Positions 1 to 8,940 of a stretch of DNA of 64,000 nucleotides are shown here, piece by piece. The first letter of the stretch is position 1. Each line of letters opens with the position of its first letter. The notes under the pieces were generated by a model, which saw only the letters and a list, made by a program, of their open reading frames with translations, was not told the DNA's origin and searched no databases. The DNA lies in assembly GCF_000313615.1 (NCBI RefSeq), contig NZ_AMZQ01000002.1:1-64000 (forward strand), given 5' to 3'. Made by a program: the position numbers and the translations under genes. This DNA comes from Campylobacter showae CSUNSWCD. Its GTDB lineage: Bacteria; Campylobacterota; Campylobacteria; Campylobacterales; Campylobacteraceae.

Positions 1-155
1 GCCTTTGCTTTGTTTTATTGATGGTATCATAGCATTTTAAACCTTAAATAGCAATACATTTTTCATACAGAGCCAAAAATAATCAAATTTAGCGCGACCT
101 CGATGCAGAGGGGCTTTAATTTATCATTGAGCGTAAAATAAAAATAGGAGTAAAA

Positions 156-767
156 ATGCAAGGCAATAAAAAAATGCAAGATCTTTTTTCGAGTTTAAAC
201 CCAAATGAGGCGACTCAAGAAGAGATAGAAAAATTTATGCAGGGCTTGCTGGAAAACTATGTGCTAGAGGTTACGTGCGAAAAATTCGCTTTTGCAGAGA
301 TCGAAATTTATACGAGTGCGGATAAAAACACCTACAAACGAGTGTCGAGCGCCGGCGACATATTTTTTCATAATTTCGGCTTTGATATCTGTTTTAAGAG
401 CTCAGAAGAGGCCTACAGCGGCGTGCTCGTGCGCTCGCTTTGGCCGCTCGGGCAAGCCGAGCCGATAGTGGGCCCGTGCAGATGTGCGAACTCGATTTTA
501 AATATACGCAAGCCGAATTTAAGTTTTTGTCTTTTAGATGCCAAAGGTTCGCAAGATGCGTCGAAAAATTTTAGCCGTAGAGTGCGTAGAGCCGACTTTG
601 ACGCGAGCGGCAAACCGATAGAGGATTGCGGGCGGCTTACTTCGAGTAAATTTGAAATATGGCTAGCAGAGTCGGGCGAAAAAGAAGCCGAAAAATACAA
701 AAAAGCTATAAACAAATACAAAGACGAAGCAGAAAACGAAAAGTCAACGCCAAATCAGGCGAATTAG
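156..767 (+). CDS. Hypothetical cytosolic protein
   Basis: I do not recognise a named family. The 203-residue product has no signal peptide or membrane segment. Residues about 66-115 carry the most structured part: GDIFFHNFGFDICF, then GVLVRSLWPLG, then a PCRCANSIL segment. This looks like alternating beta strands of a compact domain rather than a spurious frame. The last 35 residues are Lys/Glu-rich and probably helical. The ATG is preceded by TAGGAG at 145-150, which supports the start. It stands alone and faces the convergent amidohydrolase gene. Function unknown. Confidence 0.7.
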   Translation: MQGNKKMQDLFSSLNPNEATQEEIEKFMQGLLENYVLEVTCEKFAFAEIEIYTSADKNTYKRVSSAGDIFFHNFGFDICFKSSEEAYSGVLVRSLWPLGQAEPIVGPCRCANSILNIRKPNLSFCLLDAKGSQDASKNFSRRVRRADFDASGKPIEDCGRLTSSKFEIWLAESGEKEAEKYKKAINKYKDEAENEKSTPNQAN

Positions 768-915
768 CAAAATTTATCTTAAGGCGGCGGCTTAAATTTG
801 CTTTTTATGCACTTAAAATTTGAAATTTAAGCTACGCTGTCAAAATACGCGCAAATTTTACCAGCTGTGCTCAAATTTGCACGCCCGCCATTAAATTTGC
901 GCCCCAAATCCAAGC

Positions 916-2307
916 TCAAATTTCCCCTAAAATCTTTTTATAATTGCTAAAAATCGGCGAATCCTCGCCAAAATATAAACTCATCGCGCGCACGTAGCGA
1001 TCGAGCGGATTTTGGATGTGGTTTAGCGCCAGGCGCTCGCGAAACGGCAGGTCGTAGCTGCTTAAAATCACGCTAAAAGGCACGGGAAAATCGGTGCCAA
1101 AAAGGATTTTGTCGTGGATTTGCGTTTGGGTTTTTAGGTGCGGCAGGATGCGGGCCTTGTTTATGCAAAGCAGCGCCGAAACGTCCGCGTAAAGCCCGTC
1201 AAACTCGCGCAGCCAACCAAGCAGCGTGAAGTAGTTCGCGCCGAATTTCTCGGGATCCCTGGATAGCGCCGTGAAAGCGCCGTCGCTTGAGGCGCCCATG
1301 TGAGCGCAGACGATGCGGCAACCAAGATTTAGCGGGGATTTTAGCTGTTCGATGCTCTCAAGCGCCTTGTTTGACGCCAGCGAGTTTTCGTCGCCCACGT
1401 GGATCACCAGCGGCAGCCCAAGTTCGCTAAGTAGCCTAAAATAGGGCTCGTAGCGCTTGTCGTTTAGATCCGTCTCCCAGTACGAGTGTAGCAGCTTGCC
1501 GCCTTTAAAGCCCATTTTATGGTACTTCTCGATCAAATTTAGCGCGTCTTTGCGGTTTGGATTTACGCTAAAAAACGGCACGACTTCGCTCGGATTTTGC
1601 TCGTAAAAGGCAAAAACATCTTCGTTTGAGGCGCAGACAGTTTTGTCCTTGTGCACGAGATTTCCGCTCTCGTCAAATTTCGCATCGACGCCAAAAACCA
1701 CGGATTTTTGGACGAAATTTGAGCTTTTAATCAGCCGCGCGAAGTTGCTTTTGTAGCCCTCAAAGCCGTTTTTTATAAGCTCGCGCCTGTTTATGTCGAA
1801 TTTCTTAGCGAAAAACGCGAGTGCGAGTTTGTCGTAAAATCGGTCGAATTTCACGTCCGCGCTAAGCAGATGCGAGTGGATATCGACGGTTTTTATCTGC
1901 GTTAAATTTGAGTTTTGTAGGCTCTCCGAGTCGCTTTCGTTAAATTTGCCCGATGAAAATCCGCTTAAATTTGCATCGCTTGCCGTCAAATTTACGCTAG
2001 TTTGAGCGCGTTTGCTTTCGGCGCAAATTTGACTCGCCGCGTTTTGGCGTGACCCGAGCGTTTTTGACGTGGCCGTCTGGCTAGCTCTCAAATTTGAGCT
2101 CAAATTTATCCGCGCGTTTTGCTCGGTTAAATTTGCGCGAGTTAAATTTGTTTCCGTTTTACGAGTCAAATTTAAGCCAGAGTTTGCGGCACTCGCGCAA
2201 GCTGAGTTTGGCGTCAAATTTGCCGCCGTTTTTTCGTCCCTCAAATTTACACCAAAACCAAAAGCCTCCAAACCCTTGCCTGCGCTATAAAAACCATCTC
2301 GAAACAT
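916..2307 (-). CDS. Amidohydrolase family protein (Amidohydro_2) with repeat-rich N-terminal extension
   Basis: Metal-dependent hydrolase of the TIM-barrel amidohydrolase superfamily; substrate unknown. The barrel starts near residue 140 with VDIHSH (the HxH metal pair) and continues with LPLVIHVGDE, IVCAHMGASS and ILFGTDFPVP, which supply the expected His ligands and the catalytic Asp. Residues 1-140 are unlike the family: low complexity, with about ten NL[T/S/R] tripeptides encoded by AAATTT-cored DNA repeats. The chosen start is the ATG at 2307 behind an AAGGAGAAACG-type ribosome site. The gene is divergent from the merR gene and probably single. The barrel assignment is secure; whether the extension is translated into stable protein is not. 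Confidence 0.85.
   Translation of the reverse strand: MFRDGFYSAGKGLEAFGFGVNLRDEKTAANLTPNSACASAANSGLNLTRKTETNLTRANLTEQNARINLSSNLRASQTATSKTLGSRQNAASQICAESKRAQTSVNLTASDANLSGFSSGKFNESDSESLQNSNLTQIKTVDIHSHLLSADVKFDRFYDKLALAFFAKKFDINRRELIKNGFEGYKSNFARLIKSSNFVQKSVVFGVDAKFDESGNLVHKDKTVCASNEDVFAFYEQNPSEVVPFFSVNPNRKDALNLIEKYHKMGFKGGKLLHSYWETDLNDKRYEPYFRLLSELGLPLVIHVGDENSLASNKALESIEQLKSPLNLGCRIVCAHMGASSDGAFTALSRDPEKFGANYFTLLGWLREFDGLYADVSALLCINKARILPHLKTQTQIHDKILFGTDFPVPFSVILSSYDLPFRERLALNHIQNPLDRYVRAMSLYFGEDSPIFSNYKKILGEI
1905..2256. repeat. Cluster of twelve AAATTT-cored repeats inside a coding region
   Basis: Between about 1905 and 2256 the hexamer AAATTT occurs twelve times, mostly as CAAATTT or AAATTTG. 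The spacing keeps the amidohydrolase frame open, and on the minus strand each copy is read as AAT-TTG, giving Asn-Leu. Similar but shorter clusters lie at 17213-17350 and 57225-57262, and single copies occur in most intergenic gaps. Confidence 0.85.
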
Positions 2308-2437
2308 CGTTTCTCCTTTTTAAAATTTGGCGAAATCATAGCCTAAATTTTAAAAAGTGTCAAGTGATGCTTTACGCTTTATGATTTTCTAAGCTAAATT
2401 TGAGTAATATTTCGTCAAATTTAACGAAAGGAAAGAG

Positions 2438-3088
2438 ATGAGCTACAAGATGAGCGAGCTTTGCGAACTATCGCAAACGCCCAAATCAACGATACTCTTT
2501 TACGTCAAGGAGGGGCTTTTGCCGGAGCCCGTGAAGGTAAAAGATAACGTCCATCAGTACGGCGAGGACACGCTTTTGATGCTAAATTTCATCAAATACG
2601 TCCAGAGCAACTTCCACCTCAGTCTAAAGGAGGTCAAGGCGCTCACGCAGCAAAAGGGCTTTAGCTTTAAACGCTGCTACGAGGCGCTTTTTGATTCGCT
2701 AGATACATTTATGGGGTCAAATTTCGCCCAGACGCTAAGCGCTAGCGAGGCGTGTGAGAGGCTGGGTATCAGCCAGGCCGAGCTAGATAAATTTATCGAG
2801 GAGGGATTTATCTTTATGCGAGGGGGCAAGCTAACGCAAAAAGAGGTCGAGATCCTACAAATCGCACTAGAAACCCAAAAGAGCGAGCGCGGGCGGGAAA
2901 TTTTACAGACCTATATAAATTTAGCCAAACAAACGGCCAAAATAGAAGCCGAGTGCGCGCGTGAAATTTACGCGAAAGCAAAGGATAAAAACGCTGCCTT
3001 AAAGCTCGTTTTTGATAATATCTTGATTTTAAAACCATATATCTTAAATTTTCACACCTTTGATGCCTACAAAAAGGAGAACAAATGA
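2438..3088 (+). CDS. MerR family transcriptional regulator
   Basis: DNA-binding regulator of 216 residues. The N-terminus (YKMSELCELSQTPKSTILFYVKEGLL) is the winged helix-turn-helix of MerR proteins, followed by a coiled-coil-like stretch and a second HTH-like segment (SEACERLGISQAELDKFIEEGFI, about residues 105-127). There is no Cys-rich metal site at the C-terminus, so a metal effector is unlikely. Its ATG follows GGAAAGAG. The TGA stop overlaps the ATG of the downstream acyltransferase fusion by four bases (ATGA), so the two are translationally coupled. It probably controls that phospholipid gene, which is an inference from position. Confidence 0.88.
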   Translation: MSYKMSELCELSQTPKSTILFYVKEGLLPEPVKVKDNVHQYGEDTLLMLNFIKYVQSNFHLSLKEVKALTQQKGFSFKRCYEALFDSLDTFMGSNFAQTLSASEACERLGISQAELDKFIEEGFIFMRGGKLTQKEVEILQIALETQKSERGREILQTYINLAKQTAKIEAECAREIYAKAKDKNAALKLVFDNILILKPYILNFHTFDAYKKENK

Positions 3089-6000
3089 AAGGCGTTTTTT
3101 CGGTTAGGGGCTTTTTGCCCTTTTTGGTCGTTATGTTTATCAACGCGGTCGTCGATCTTGGCCACAAGATCACGATCCAAAACATACTTTTTAAGAGCAT
3201 CGAGGATGAAAATTTACAGATTATCCTGACCTCGCTCGTAAATTTGCTAATCTTGCTTCCATACATCATGCTTTTTAGCGTTTCGGGCTTTTTAAACGAC
3301 AAATTTTCGCGAACGCGCATCACGAGATATGCGGCTGCGAGCGAAATTTTACTCACGCTTTTTATAACGGTGAGCTACTTTTGCGGCTGGTTCTACGTGG
3401 CGTTTGGCACGACGCTGCTGTTAGCCGTGCAAAGTGCGATATATAGCCCGGCAAAATACGGCCTCATCAAAAAAATCGTGGGCGGCGAGAAGCTGGGTGC
3501 TGCAAACGGTATCGTGCAGGCCTTTACTATCGTGGCGATTTTGCTTGGTTCGTTTGTTTTTTCGGCGATTTTCGAGAGCTACGCGGCGCAGAGTACGGAC
3601 GCTGGCGAGATGATAAAATCGGTCTGGTTTATCGGCGCGATACTTTTTGTTTGCTCGGTAGCCGAGACGATTTTTACGTTTAAGATTCCGTTTTTCGAGG
3701 CGACTGATGCAGGGCTTAAATTTGACGCGAAAAAGTACTTTAAACTAGGCTACCTAAAAGAAAACACTAAGCACATCTTTAACAACAAAAATGCCTTTTT
3801 ATGTACGCTGGGGCTTTCGGTTTTCTGGGCGGTGGCGCAGCTTGTTATCGCCGTTTTCCCCGCTCACTACAAGGCTATGAGCGCGGATAACAACGTCATG
3901 GTCGTGCAGGCGATTTTAGCCGTTAGCACCATCGGCCTAGTCGCTGGCTCGGCGTTAGCGGGCAGCTACTCGAAAAACCACATCGAGATGGGCATCGTGC
4001 CTTTTGGAGCGCTGGGGCTTTTTGCTTCGCTACTTATGTTTGCGCAGGGCTCAAGTGCTGCGTTTATGACGCTGGCGTCCTTTTTGTTTGGCTTTAGCGG
4101 CGGTATTTTCATCGTGCCGTTAAACGCAAATATCCAGTTTTTTACCTCCGAAGAGCAGATGGGCCGCACGCTAGCTGGCAGTAACTTTATACAAAATATC
4201 TTCATGGCAGCGTTTTTACTGCTTGCGATGGCGTTTAGCATATTTGCCGTTAGCACGCCCGAAATTTTCGTCATTACATCCTTTAGCGTGCTTATCTGCG
4301 CGCTAGCGACGATAAAATACCTACCGCATCTTTTTGCGCGTTTGCTTATCATGCCGTTTTTTAGGATCGGCTATACGATCAACGTCGATGGCGTCGAGAA
4401 TATCCCGCAAAAAGGCGGCGTGCTGCTGCTTGGCAACCACATAAGCTGGATAGACTGGGCTGTGCTGCAGATGGCCTCTCCGCGTCCGATCAGATTTGCG
4501 ATGCATAAGAGCTTTTATGAAATTTGGTACCTAAAATGGCTGTTAAATTTATTTGACGTGATCCCCATTGGCGCGGGTGCGAGCAAAAGCGCGCTAGAAA
4601 AGATCCGCGAGTGCCTAGACGCGGGCGACGTGGTGGCGCTGTTTCCGGAAGGCCACATCAGCTATAACGGCCAGATAGACGAGTTTGCGCACGGATACGA
4701 GATAGCCGCAAGCGATACAAACTCCGTCATAGTGCCGTTTTACCTGCGCGGCCTTTGGGGTTCGAGCTTCTCGCGCGCTCAAAAATACTATCAAAAAATC
4801 AGCCGCAAAGTAGATGGCAAACGCGCTATCAGGGTGAGCTTTGGTGCGCCTTTGGCGCCTGAGACCAAAGCCCCGCAGGTACACGAAAAGGTCGTCGAGC
4901 TGTCGTTTTTTAGCTGGGCTGAGTATCTAAAGACTCTTGAGCCTATGCAGTTTAGCTGGCTAAAACACGCTAAAGCGGATCTATTTAAACGCTCGATGGT
5001 AGATAGTACGGGTGCCGACCTAAGCAATCTAAAAGTCATCGCGACCGTGCTCGTGTTTTTGTCCAAATTTAAATTCGCGTTTTTAAAAGAGCGACACGTC
5101 GGCGTGATACTGCCCTCCTCGGTGATGGGTAGTATTATAAATTTGATGCTATTTATCAGAGGCAAGGTAAGCGTAAATCTAAACTACACGCTTAGCGAGC
5201 AAAATTTGATCGGCTGCGCGGACAAGGCAAAGCTAAAAAGCATAATCACGTCGCGCCAGTTTATCGCCAAGCTAAAGGCTCGCGGCTTTGAGCTAGAAGA
5301 GTCGCTAAAAGGCAGACTAATCTACCTCGAAGACGTCGCGCAGGGTATAAGCAAGGCTGATAAAATTTGCGCGATGCTAAAGGCCGTGCTGATGCCGCGC
5401 TGGCTGCTCGAGCTTATATATTTTCGCGACGTTCGCATCGACGACGAGGCGGCGATACTCTTTAGCAGCGGCAGCGAGGGCACGCCAAAGGGCATAGTGC
5501 TAACGCATAAAAACATAATGGCAAACATCAAGCAAATTTCAGAGATCATAAACACGGGCGGCAACGACGTGATCTTGGCGTCGCTACCAATATTTCATTC
5601 GTTTGGGCTTACTGCGGCGACCTTTTTTCCGCTTAGCGAGGGTATCGCCACCGCTCACGTGCCAGATCCCACAGACGCCTTTGCCGTGGGCAAGATGGTC
5701 GCCAAATACCACGCGACGATAATGTTTGGCACCTCGACGTTTTTTAGGCTCTACACCAAAAACAAAAAGCTAAATCCGCTGATGTTTTCTACGATCCGCT
5801 ACGCGATAGCTGGCGCAGAAAAATTAAATGCGGTGGTAAAGCGCGAGTTTAAGATGAAATTTGGCATCGAAATTTACGAGGGCTACGGTACGACCGAGAC
5901 CTCGCCCGTTGTCAGCGTAAATACCGCAAACGTGCTAGAGCCCGAGTTTTTTAAAGAGCTTGTTTTCTCAAAAGAGGGCAGCGTGGGTCTACCGACAGCC

Positions 6001-6567
6001 GGCACGATAATAAGAATCTGCGACCCTACAAGCCTAGAAAAGCTAGAAAACGGGCAAGCCGGCCTAATCCTAATCGGCGGCCATCAGGTGATGAAGGGCT
6101 ACTATCTAGATGAGGAACGCACGAAAGAGGCGATCGTCGAGCTAGACGGCGTGCGCTACTATAACAGCGGCGACATCGGATTTTTGGACGAGGCTGGCTT
6201 TTTAACCATCACGGATAGGCTCTCTCGCTTTGCTAAAATCGGCGGCGAGATGATCAGCCTAGGCGCGCTCGAGGCTCAAATTTCAGCCGTATTGGGCGAT
6301 GAGGCGACATTTGTGTGCACCAATGTCGCCGACGAGAAAAAGGGCGAGCAAGTCGTCATGCTCTTTAGCGGCGAGATGAGCGAGGAGGACGTGGCCGCGC
6401 GCATCAGGGCTTCTGCGATACCGTCCATCATGCAGCCTTCAAAGATTTTTAAAGTCGAGGCCGTACCTGTGCTAGGAACGGGCAAAGTGGACTTTAAATC
6501 AAGTAAAAAACTAGCGGCCCAGTTGGTTGCTGGCGAGGGAAATTTGGGCACGGCGGAGGAAGCTTAA
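3085..6567 (+). CDS. aas: LplT-type transporter / PlsC acyltransferase / acyl-ACP synthetase fusion (Aas-like)
   Basis: Single 1160-residue protein joining three activities of lysophospholipid recycling. Residues about 1-410 form a 12-helix MFS transporter like LplT. Residues about 430-620 are a PlsC acyltransferase with the HX4D box (NHISWID, about 451) and FPEGHIS (about 521). Residues about 660-1150 are an AMP-binding acyl-ACP synthetase with the phosphate loop FSSGSEGTPKG (about 793-803) and YGTTETSP (about 934). In enterobacteria LplT and Aas are separate proteins that import lysophosphatidylethanolamine and re-acylate it at the inner membrane; fusions are known elsewhere. Coupled to the upstream merR gene by an ATGA overlap. 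Confidence 0.9.
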   Translation: MKGVFSVRGFLPFLVVMFINAVVDLGHKITIQNILFKSIEDENLQIILTSLVNLLILLPYIMLFSVSGFLNDKFSRTRITRYAAASEILLTLFITVSYFCGWFYVAFGTTLLLAVQSAIYSPAKYGLIKKIVGGEKLGAANGIVQAFTIVAILLGSFVFSAIFESYAAQSTDAGEMIKSVWFIGAILFVCSVAETIFTFKIPFFEATDAGLKFDAKKYFKLGYLKENTKHIFNNKNAFLCTLGLSVFWAVAQLVIAVFPAHYKAMSADNNVMVVQAILAVSTIGLVAGSALAGSYSKNHIEMGIVPFGALGLFASLLMFAQGSSAAFMTLASFLFGFSGGIFIVPLNANIQFFTSEEQMGRTLAGSNFIQNIFMAAFLLLAMAFSIFAVSTPEIFVITSFSVLICALATIKYLPHLFARLLIMPFFRIGYTINVDGVENIPQKGGVLLLGNHISWIDWAVLQMASPRPIRFAMHKSFYEIWYLKWLLNLFDVIPIGAGASKSALEKIRECLDAGDVVALFPEGHISYNGQIDEFAHGYEIAASDTNSVIVPFYLRGLWGSSFSRAQKYYQKISRKVDGKRAIRVSFGAPLAPETKAPQVHEKVVELSFFSWAEYLKTLEPMQFSWLKHAKADLFKRSMVDSTGADLSNLKVIATVLVFLSKFKFAFLKERHVGVILPSSVMGSIINLMLFIRGKVSVNLNYTLSEQNLIGCADKAKLKSIITSRQFIAKLKARGFELEESLKGRLIYLEDVAQGISKADKICAMLKAVLMPRWLLELIYFRDVRIDDEAAILFSSGSEGTPKGIVLTHKNIMANIKQISEIINTGGNDVILASLPIFHSFGLTAATFFPLSEGIATAHVPDPTDAFAVGKMVAKYHATIMFGTSTFFRLYTKNKKLNPLMFSTIRYAIAGAEKLNAVVKREFKMKFGIEIYEGYGTTETSPVVSVNTANVLEPEFFKELVFSKEGSVGLPTAGTIIRICDPTSLEKLENGQAGLILIGGHQVMKGYYLDEERTKEAIVELDGVRYYNSGDIGFLDEAGFLTITDRLSRFAKIGGEMISLGALEAQISAVLGDEATFVCTNVADEKKGEQVVMLFSGEMSEEDVAARIRASAIPSIMQPSKIFKVEAVPVLGTGKVDFKSSKKLAAQLVAGEGNLGTAEEA

Positions 6568-6582
6568 ATTTACGCTATGAAA

Positions 6583-6615
6583 GGCAAATTTGGCGGCTAG
6601 GTCGTCAAATTTGCC
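6583..6615. terminator. Inverted CAAATTT pair after aas
   Basis: GGCAAATTTG (6583-6592) and CAAATTTGCC (6606-6615) form a perfect 10-bp stem with a 13-base loop, just after the aas stop. There is no clean T-tract, so it may be a weak terminator built from two opposed copies of the CAAATTTG repeat. Confidence 0.45.
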
Positions 6616-6701
6616 TATCGTCTAAGACTGGCAAAAGACCCCTGCAAAATTAAATTTTAAAACGACGATACCCGCTTATAAACACCTAAGTTTAATCACA
6701 A

Positions 6702-6707
6702 TATAAT
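6702..6707 (+). promoter_or_regulatory. Probable sigma-70 -10 box
   Basis: TATAAT in an AT-rich stretch, 31 bases before the TTG start of the AT-rich hypothetical gene. No clear -35 box is visible, which is common for Campylobacter promoters. Confidence 0.45.
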
Positions 6708-6737
6708 CATAACGAAAATAAAACAATAAGGCGAATT

Positions 6738-7598
6738 TTGAACTTAAATTTAAAACAAAAACTCTTCGGTGGTAAACTTAAAAAGATAGTTTGGTCGGTA
6801 GTGCTTTTTACGGCGATACTTTGCGCAGCATTTATCCGTATAATCCCCGACTACTCCACTTCGCGAGGCTTCGCCATAGTTTCTCTTTTTGACTATAACA
6901 AATACAAGCAAGGATACTGCCTAAAAGAGGATAGAATTTTGCCGAGAGAGGAGCTGTATAAAAGAGCCGTAAGGAGCTATTTTATTAACCTTTACGAATA
7001 CCCTAGAGTAGAGAGGAGATACAATATCTTCGAAGATAAATATATATATGATGATTATTGTATGAAGTCTGATAAAAGATGTCAATTTTGGGCATCTGAT
7101 AGACGGATAGGAATATACGAATTGAGTGACTTTATTGATGGAAATAAGACATGGGAGCAAAATTTAAAAAATTTAGGTTTTTATATTTTAGATATTTTTA
7201 AAGACGCCCTTGTCGGTAAAGACAATAAACTAAAATACACTATCTTGTATGATATTGGGGGTATTGAAATACAGCTTTTTACCTTTAATAGTATAGACAT
7301 AATCCATATAGACGAGGTAAAAAAAATAAGAAATTTGAAATTAGTGGGTCAAAGAAACAAAGAGCAGAATTTGTTTCCTGATACCGGATACTCGAAGTTT
7401 TATTTAAAAATAAATGTGCTAGAGTCGGCAAAAGGTATCAACCAGGATCTAAAAGCCGATATACCGTTTGGAATATATGATTTAATAAAATATTACTACT
7501 ATCCTATTTCTAATTGCGGCTACGTAGATAAAATTTCAACCGAAAAATATGCAGAAGACTATACGTTAACAAATTTCTTAATAAGGGAGACAGAATGA
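6738..7598 (+). CDS. Hypothetical single-pass membrane protein, AT-rich
   Basis: The 286-residue product has one hydrophobic segment at about residues 18-34 and otherwise a hydrophilic, aromatic-rich, presumably periplasmic body with a few Cys (CLKED, YCMKSDKRCQF). I recognise no family. The start is TTG, preceded by AATAAGGCG. Base composition is clearly more AT-rich than the flanking aas and nos genes, especially 7000-7600. That suggests acquisition from elsewhere or an orphan accessory gene. It overlaps the next short frame by ATGA. Confidence 0.6.
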   Translation: MNLNLKQKLFGGKLKKIVWSVVLFTAILCAAFIRIIPDYSTSRGFAIVSLFDYNKYKQGYCLKEDRILPREELYKRAVRSYFINLYEYPRVERRYNIFEDKYIYDDYCMKSDKRCQFWASDRRIGIYELSDFIDGNKTWEQNLKNLGFYILDIFKDALVGKDNKLKYTILYDIGGIEIQLFTFNSIDIIHIDEVKKIRNLKLVGQRNKEQNLFPDTGYSKFYLKINVLESAKGINQDLKADIPFGIYDLIKYYYYPISNCGYVDKISTEKYAEDYTLTNFLIRETE

Positions 7599-7798
7599 TT
7601 AATTGTTTGGAGTCAACTAAGGATAATTGTCTGGACTTAACAAAGGATTACGGTGTTACGATGTTATCTTATTATCTTTGGGGACAAAGCAATATACCAA
7701 AACCAGAAGAGATATCTAGTGCACAATGGATAGATAGGAAAAATGTTACCATAAATAAAAAATATAATGATGAGCGGCTGGAGCCAGGGCGGAGATGA
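7595..7798 (+). CDS. Short hypothetical protein, possibly a gene remnant
   Basis: The 67-residue frame begins with an ATG overlapping the previous stop (ATGA), as in translationally coupled pairs, and shares its AT-rich composition up to about 7770. The last residues run into GC-richer DNA resembling the rest of the chromosome, so the 3' end may have been replaced or truncated. No domain is recognised. It could be a real small protein or a broken remnant. Confidence 0.35.
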   Translation: MINCLESTKDNCLDLTKDYGVTMLSYYLWGQSNIPKPEEISSAQWIDRKNVTINKKYNDERLEPGRR

Positions 7799-8112
7799 CG
7801 GCTGGTCTTTGTGATATAGGCGATGGGTCGGCGCCGCTAAATTTGCTTTAAATTTTCCGAGACAGGGCTTGATTTGGCCTCGTTCCAAAGCGTTATAAAT
7901 TCTATCTTATACATCTTGCTAAAATTTATTCAAAACTCCGAGCTAGGTCTTAGTTTAAATTCAATACGCCTCACTGCGATGATAAAATTTGGGTTTTAGC
8001 GGTTATGGATAGCGTAGAAAATAGCGTCGTTTCATCACGGTTTAGCCGCATGTGTGGTCAAATTTGCTTGATAAAACGACTAGCTAGCCTGGCTACCGTA
8101 GACTAGCTAAAT
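7799..8112. other. Intergenic region between convergent units
   Basis: About 310 bases between the AT-rich pair and the end of nosY, which converge here. I find no gene. It contains scattered AAATTT repeats and GC-rich short palindromes such as GGCGCC (near 7832), and no convincing T-tailed hairpin. nosL, which follows nosY in Wolinella, is not here. Confidence 0.6.
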
Positions 8113-8940
8113 TTACACCAAATCCCTGCTACTAAAGATAAAATATCCGCCCACAAGCATAATCGCACCCAAAATCAGCGGATAAAAAATCGAGTAAATA
8201 ACAAATCCAAACGCGCTAAAGTTGTTTAGCACGAAATTTGACGCCACGCCGATCACGGCTAAATTTGGATCAAACAGGCTAATCGCCGCAATCCTAAAGA
8301 CCTCGATGGGGTTAATGAGCGCGATAAAAAAGATGATATCCTCGCGCACGTTGCTCTTCATCAAAAAGCCGATCAGCGCGAGGTCCAAAAACGCTAGCAA
8401 GATAAGCCAGAGCAAAAACGCGACGCCTTGACCCATTTCTTGGTTTTTGATCATCGACGAGATGAGAAATCCAAACGACAAAAATACGAAGCTAAGCGCG
8501 AAAAGTAGGGCTGTGTAGAGGGTTAGGATATTCCACGGGATTTCTATTTTTTTAACTAGACCGGCAGCCACGGCTAAAACAAAAGAGAGCAAAAGCGGCA
8601 CGAAAATAACGAAAATGCGCCCTAAAGCCTTGCCAAAATAGTATTCGCCCAGGCTAACGGGAAAGCTAAGCATATACTCAAGCAGATTCGTATCGCGGTC
8701 GGCGCTGATACTGCGCACGGTCGAGATGAGGATAAAAATAGGCACGATAACGATACAAATTTGGATAAAAAGCAGCAAAAGCCGCGTAAGCCCGCTAAAG
8801 CCCAGCACCCGCGAGTCCGTCACGCCGCTAAATATAAAAGTAACGATAAGCCCCATAAAAACCAGCATATAGATGAGAAACCAGCGCGAGCGCAGCGACT
8901 CGGCGACGTCTAGTTTGGCGATGAGTAGCAGGTTACGCAT
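8113..8940 (-). CDS. nosY: NosY, ABC transporter permease for nitrous-oxide reductase maturation
   Basis: Six-helix inner-membrane protein of 275 residues in the ABC-2 permease class. It partners NosF and NosD in the machinery that matures the copper-sulfide centre of NosZ in the periplasm. Hydrophobic helices are spread across the length, with the conserved-looking AISADRDTNLLEYMLSFPVS loop near residue 75. The ATG overlaps the nosF stop by eight bases. It is the last gene of the nos operon in this window. Confidence 0.9.
   Translation of the reverse strand: MRNLLLIAKLDVAESLRSRWFLIYMLVFMGLIVTFIFSGVTDSRVLGFSGLTRLLLLFIQICIVIVPIFILISTVRSISADRDTNLLEYMLSFPVSLGEYYFGKALGRIFVIFVPLLLSFVLAVAAGLVKKIEIPWNILTLYTALLFALSFVFLSFGFLISSMIKNQEMGQGVAFLLWLILLAFLDLALIGFLMKSNVREDIIFFIALINPIEVFRIAAISLFDPNLAVIGVASNFVLNNFSAFGFVIYSIFYPLILGAIMLVGGYFIFSSRDLV

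Noticed and set aside
413-721. Reverse-strand open frame across the first gene
   Set aside because: Shadow of the forward gene, which has the better ribosome site and a plausible protein composition.
1905-2256. CRISPR-like array from regularly repeated CAAATTT
   Set aside because: Repeat units are only 6-8 bases with irregular spacing and sit in an open reading frame; no cas genes.
2069-2384. Open frames opposite the amidohydrolase N-terminus
   Set aside because: They are read from the same AAATTT repeats on the other strand, giving monotonous KF/NL strings; the amidohydrolase frame continues into a real domain.
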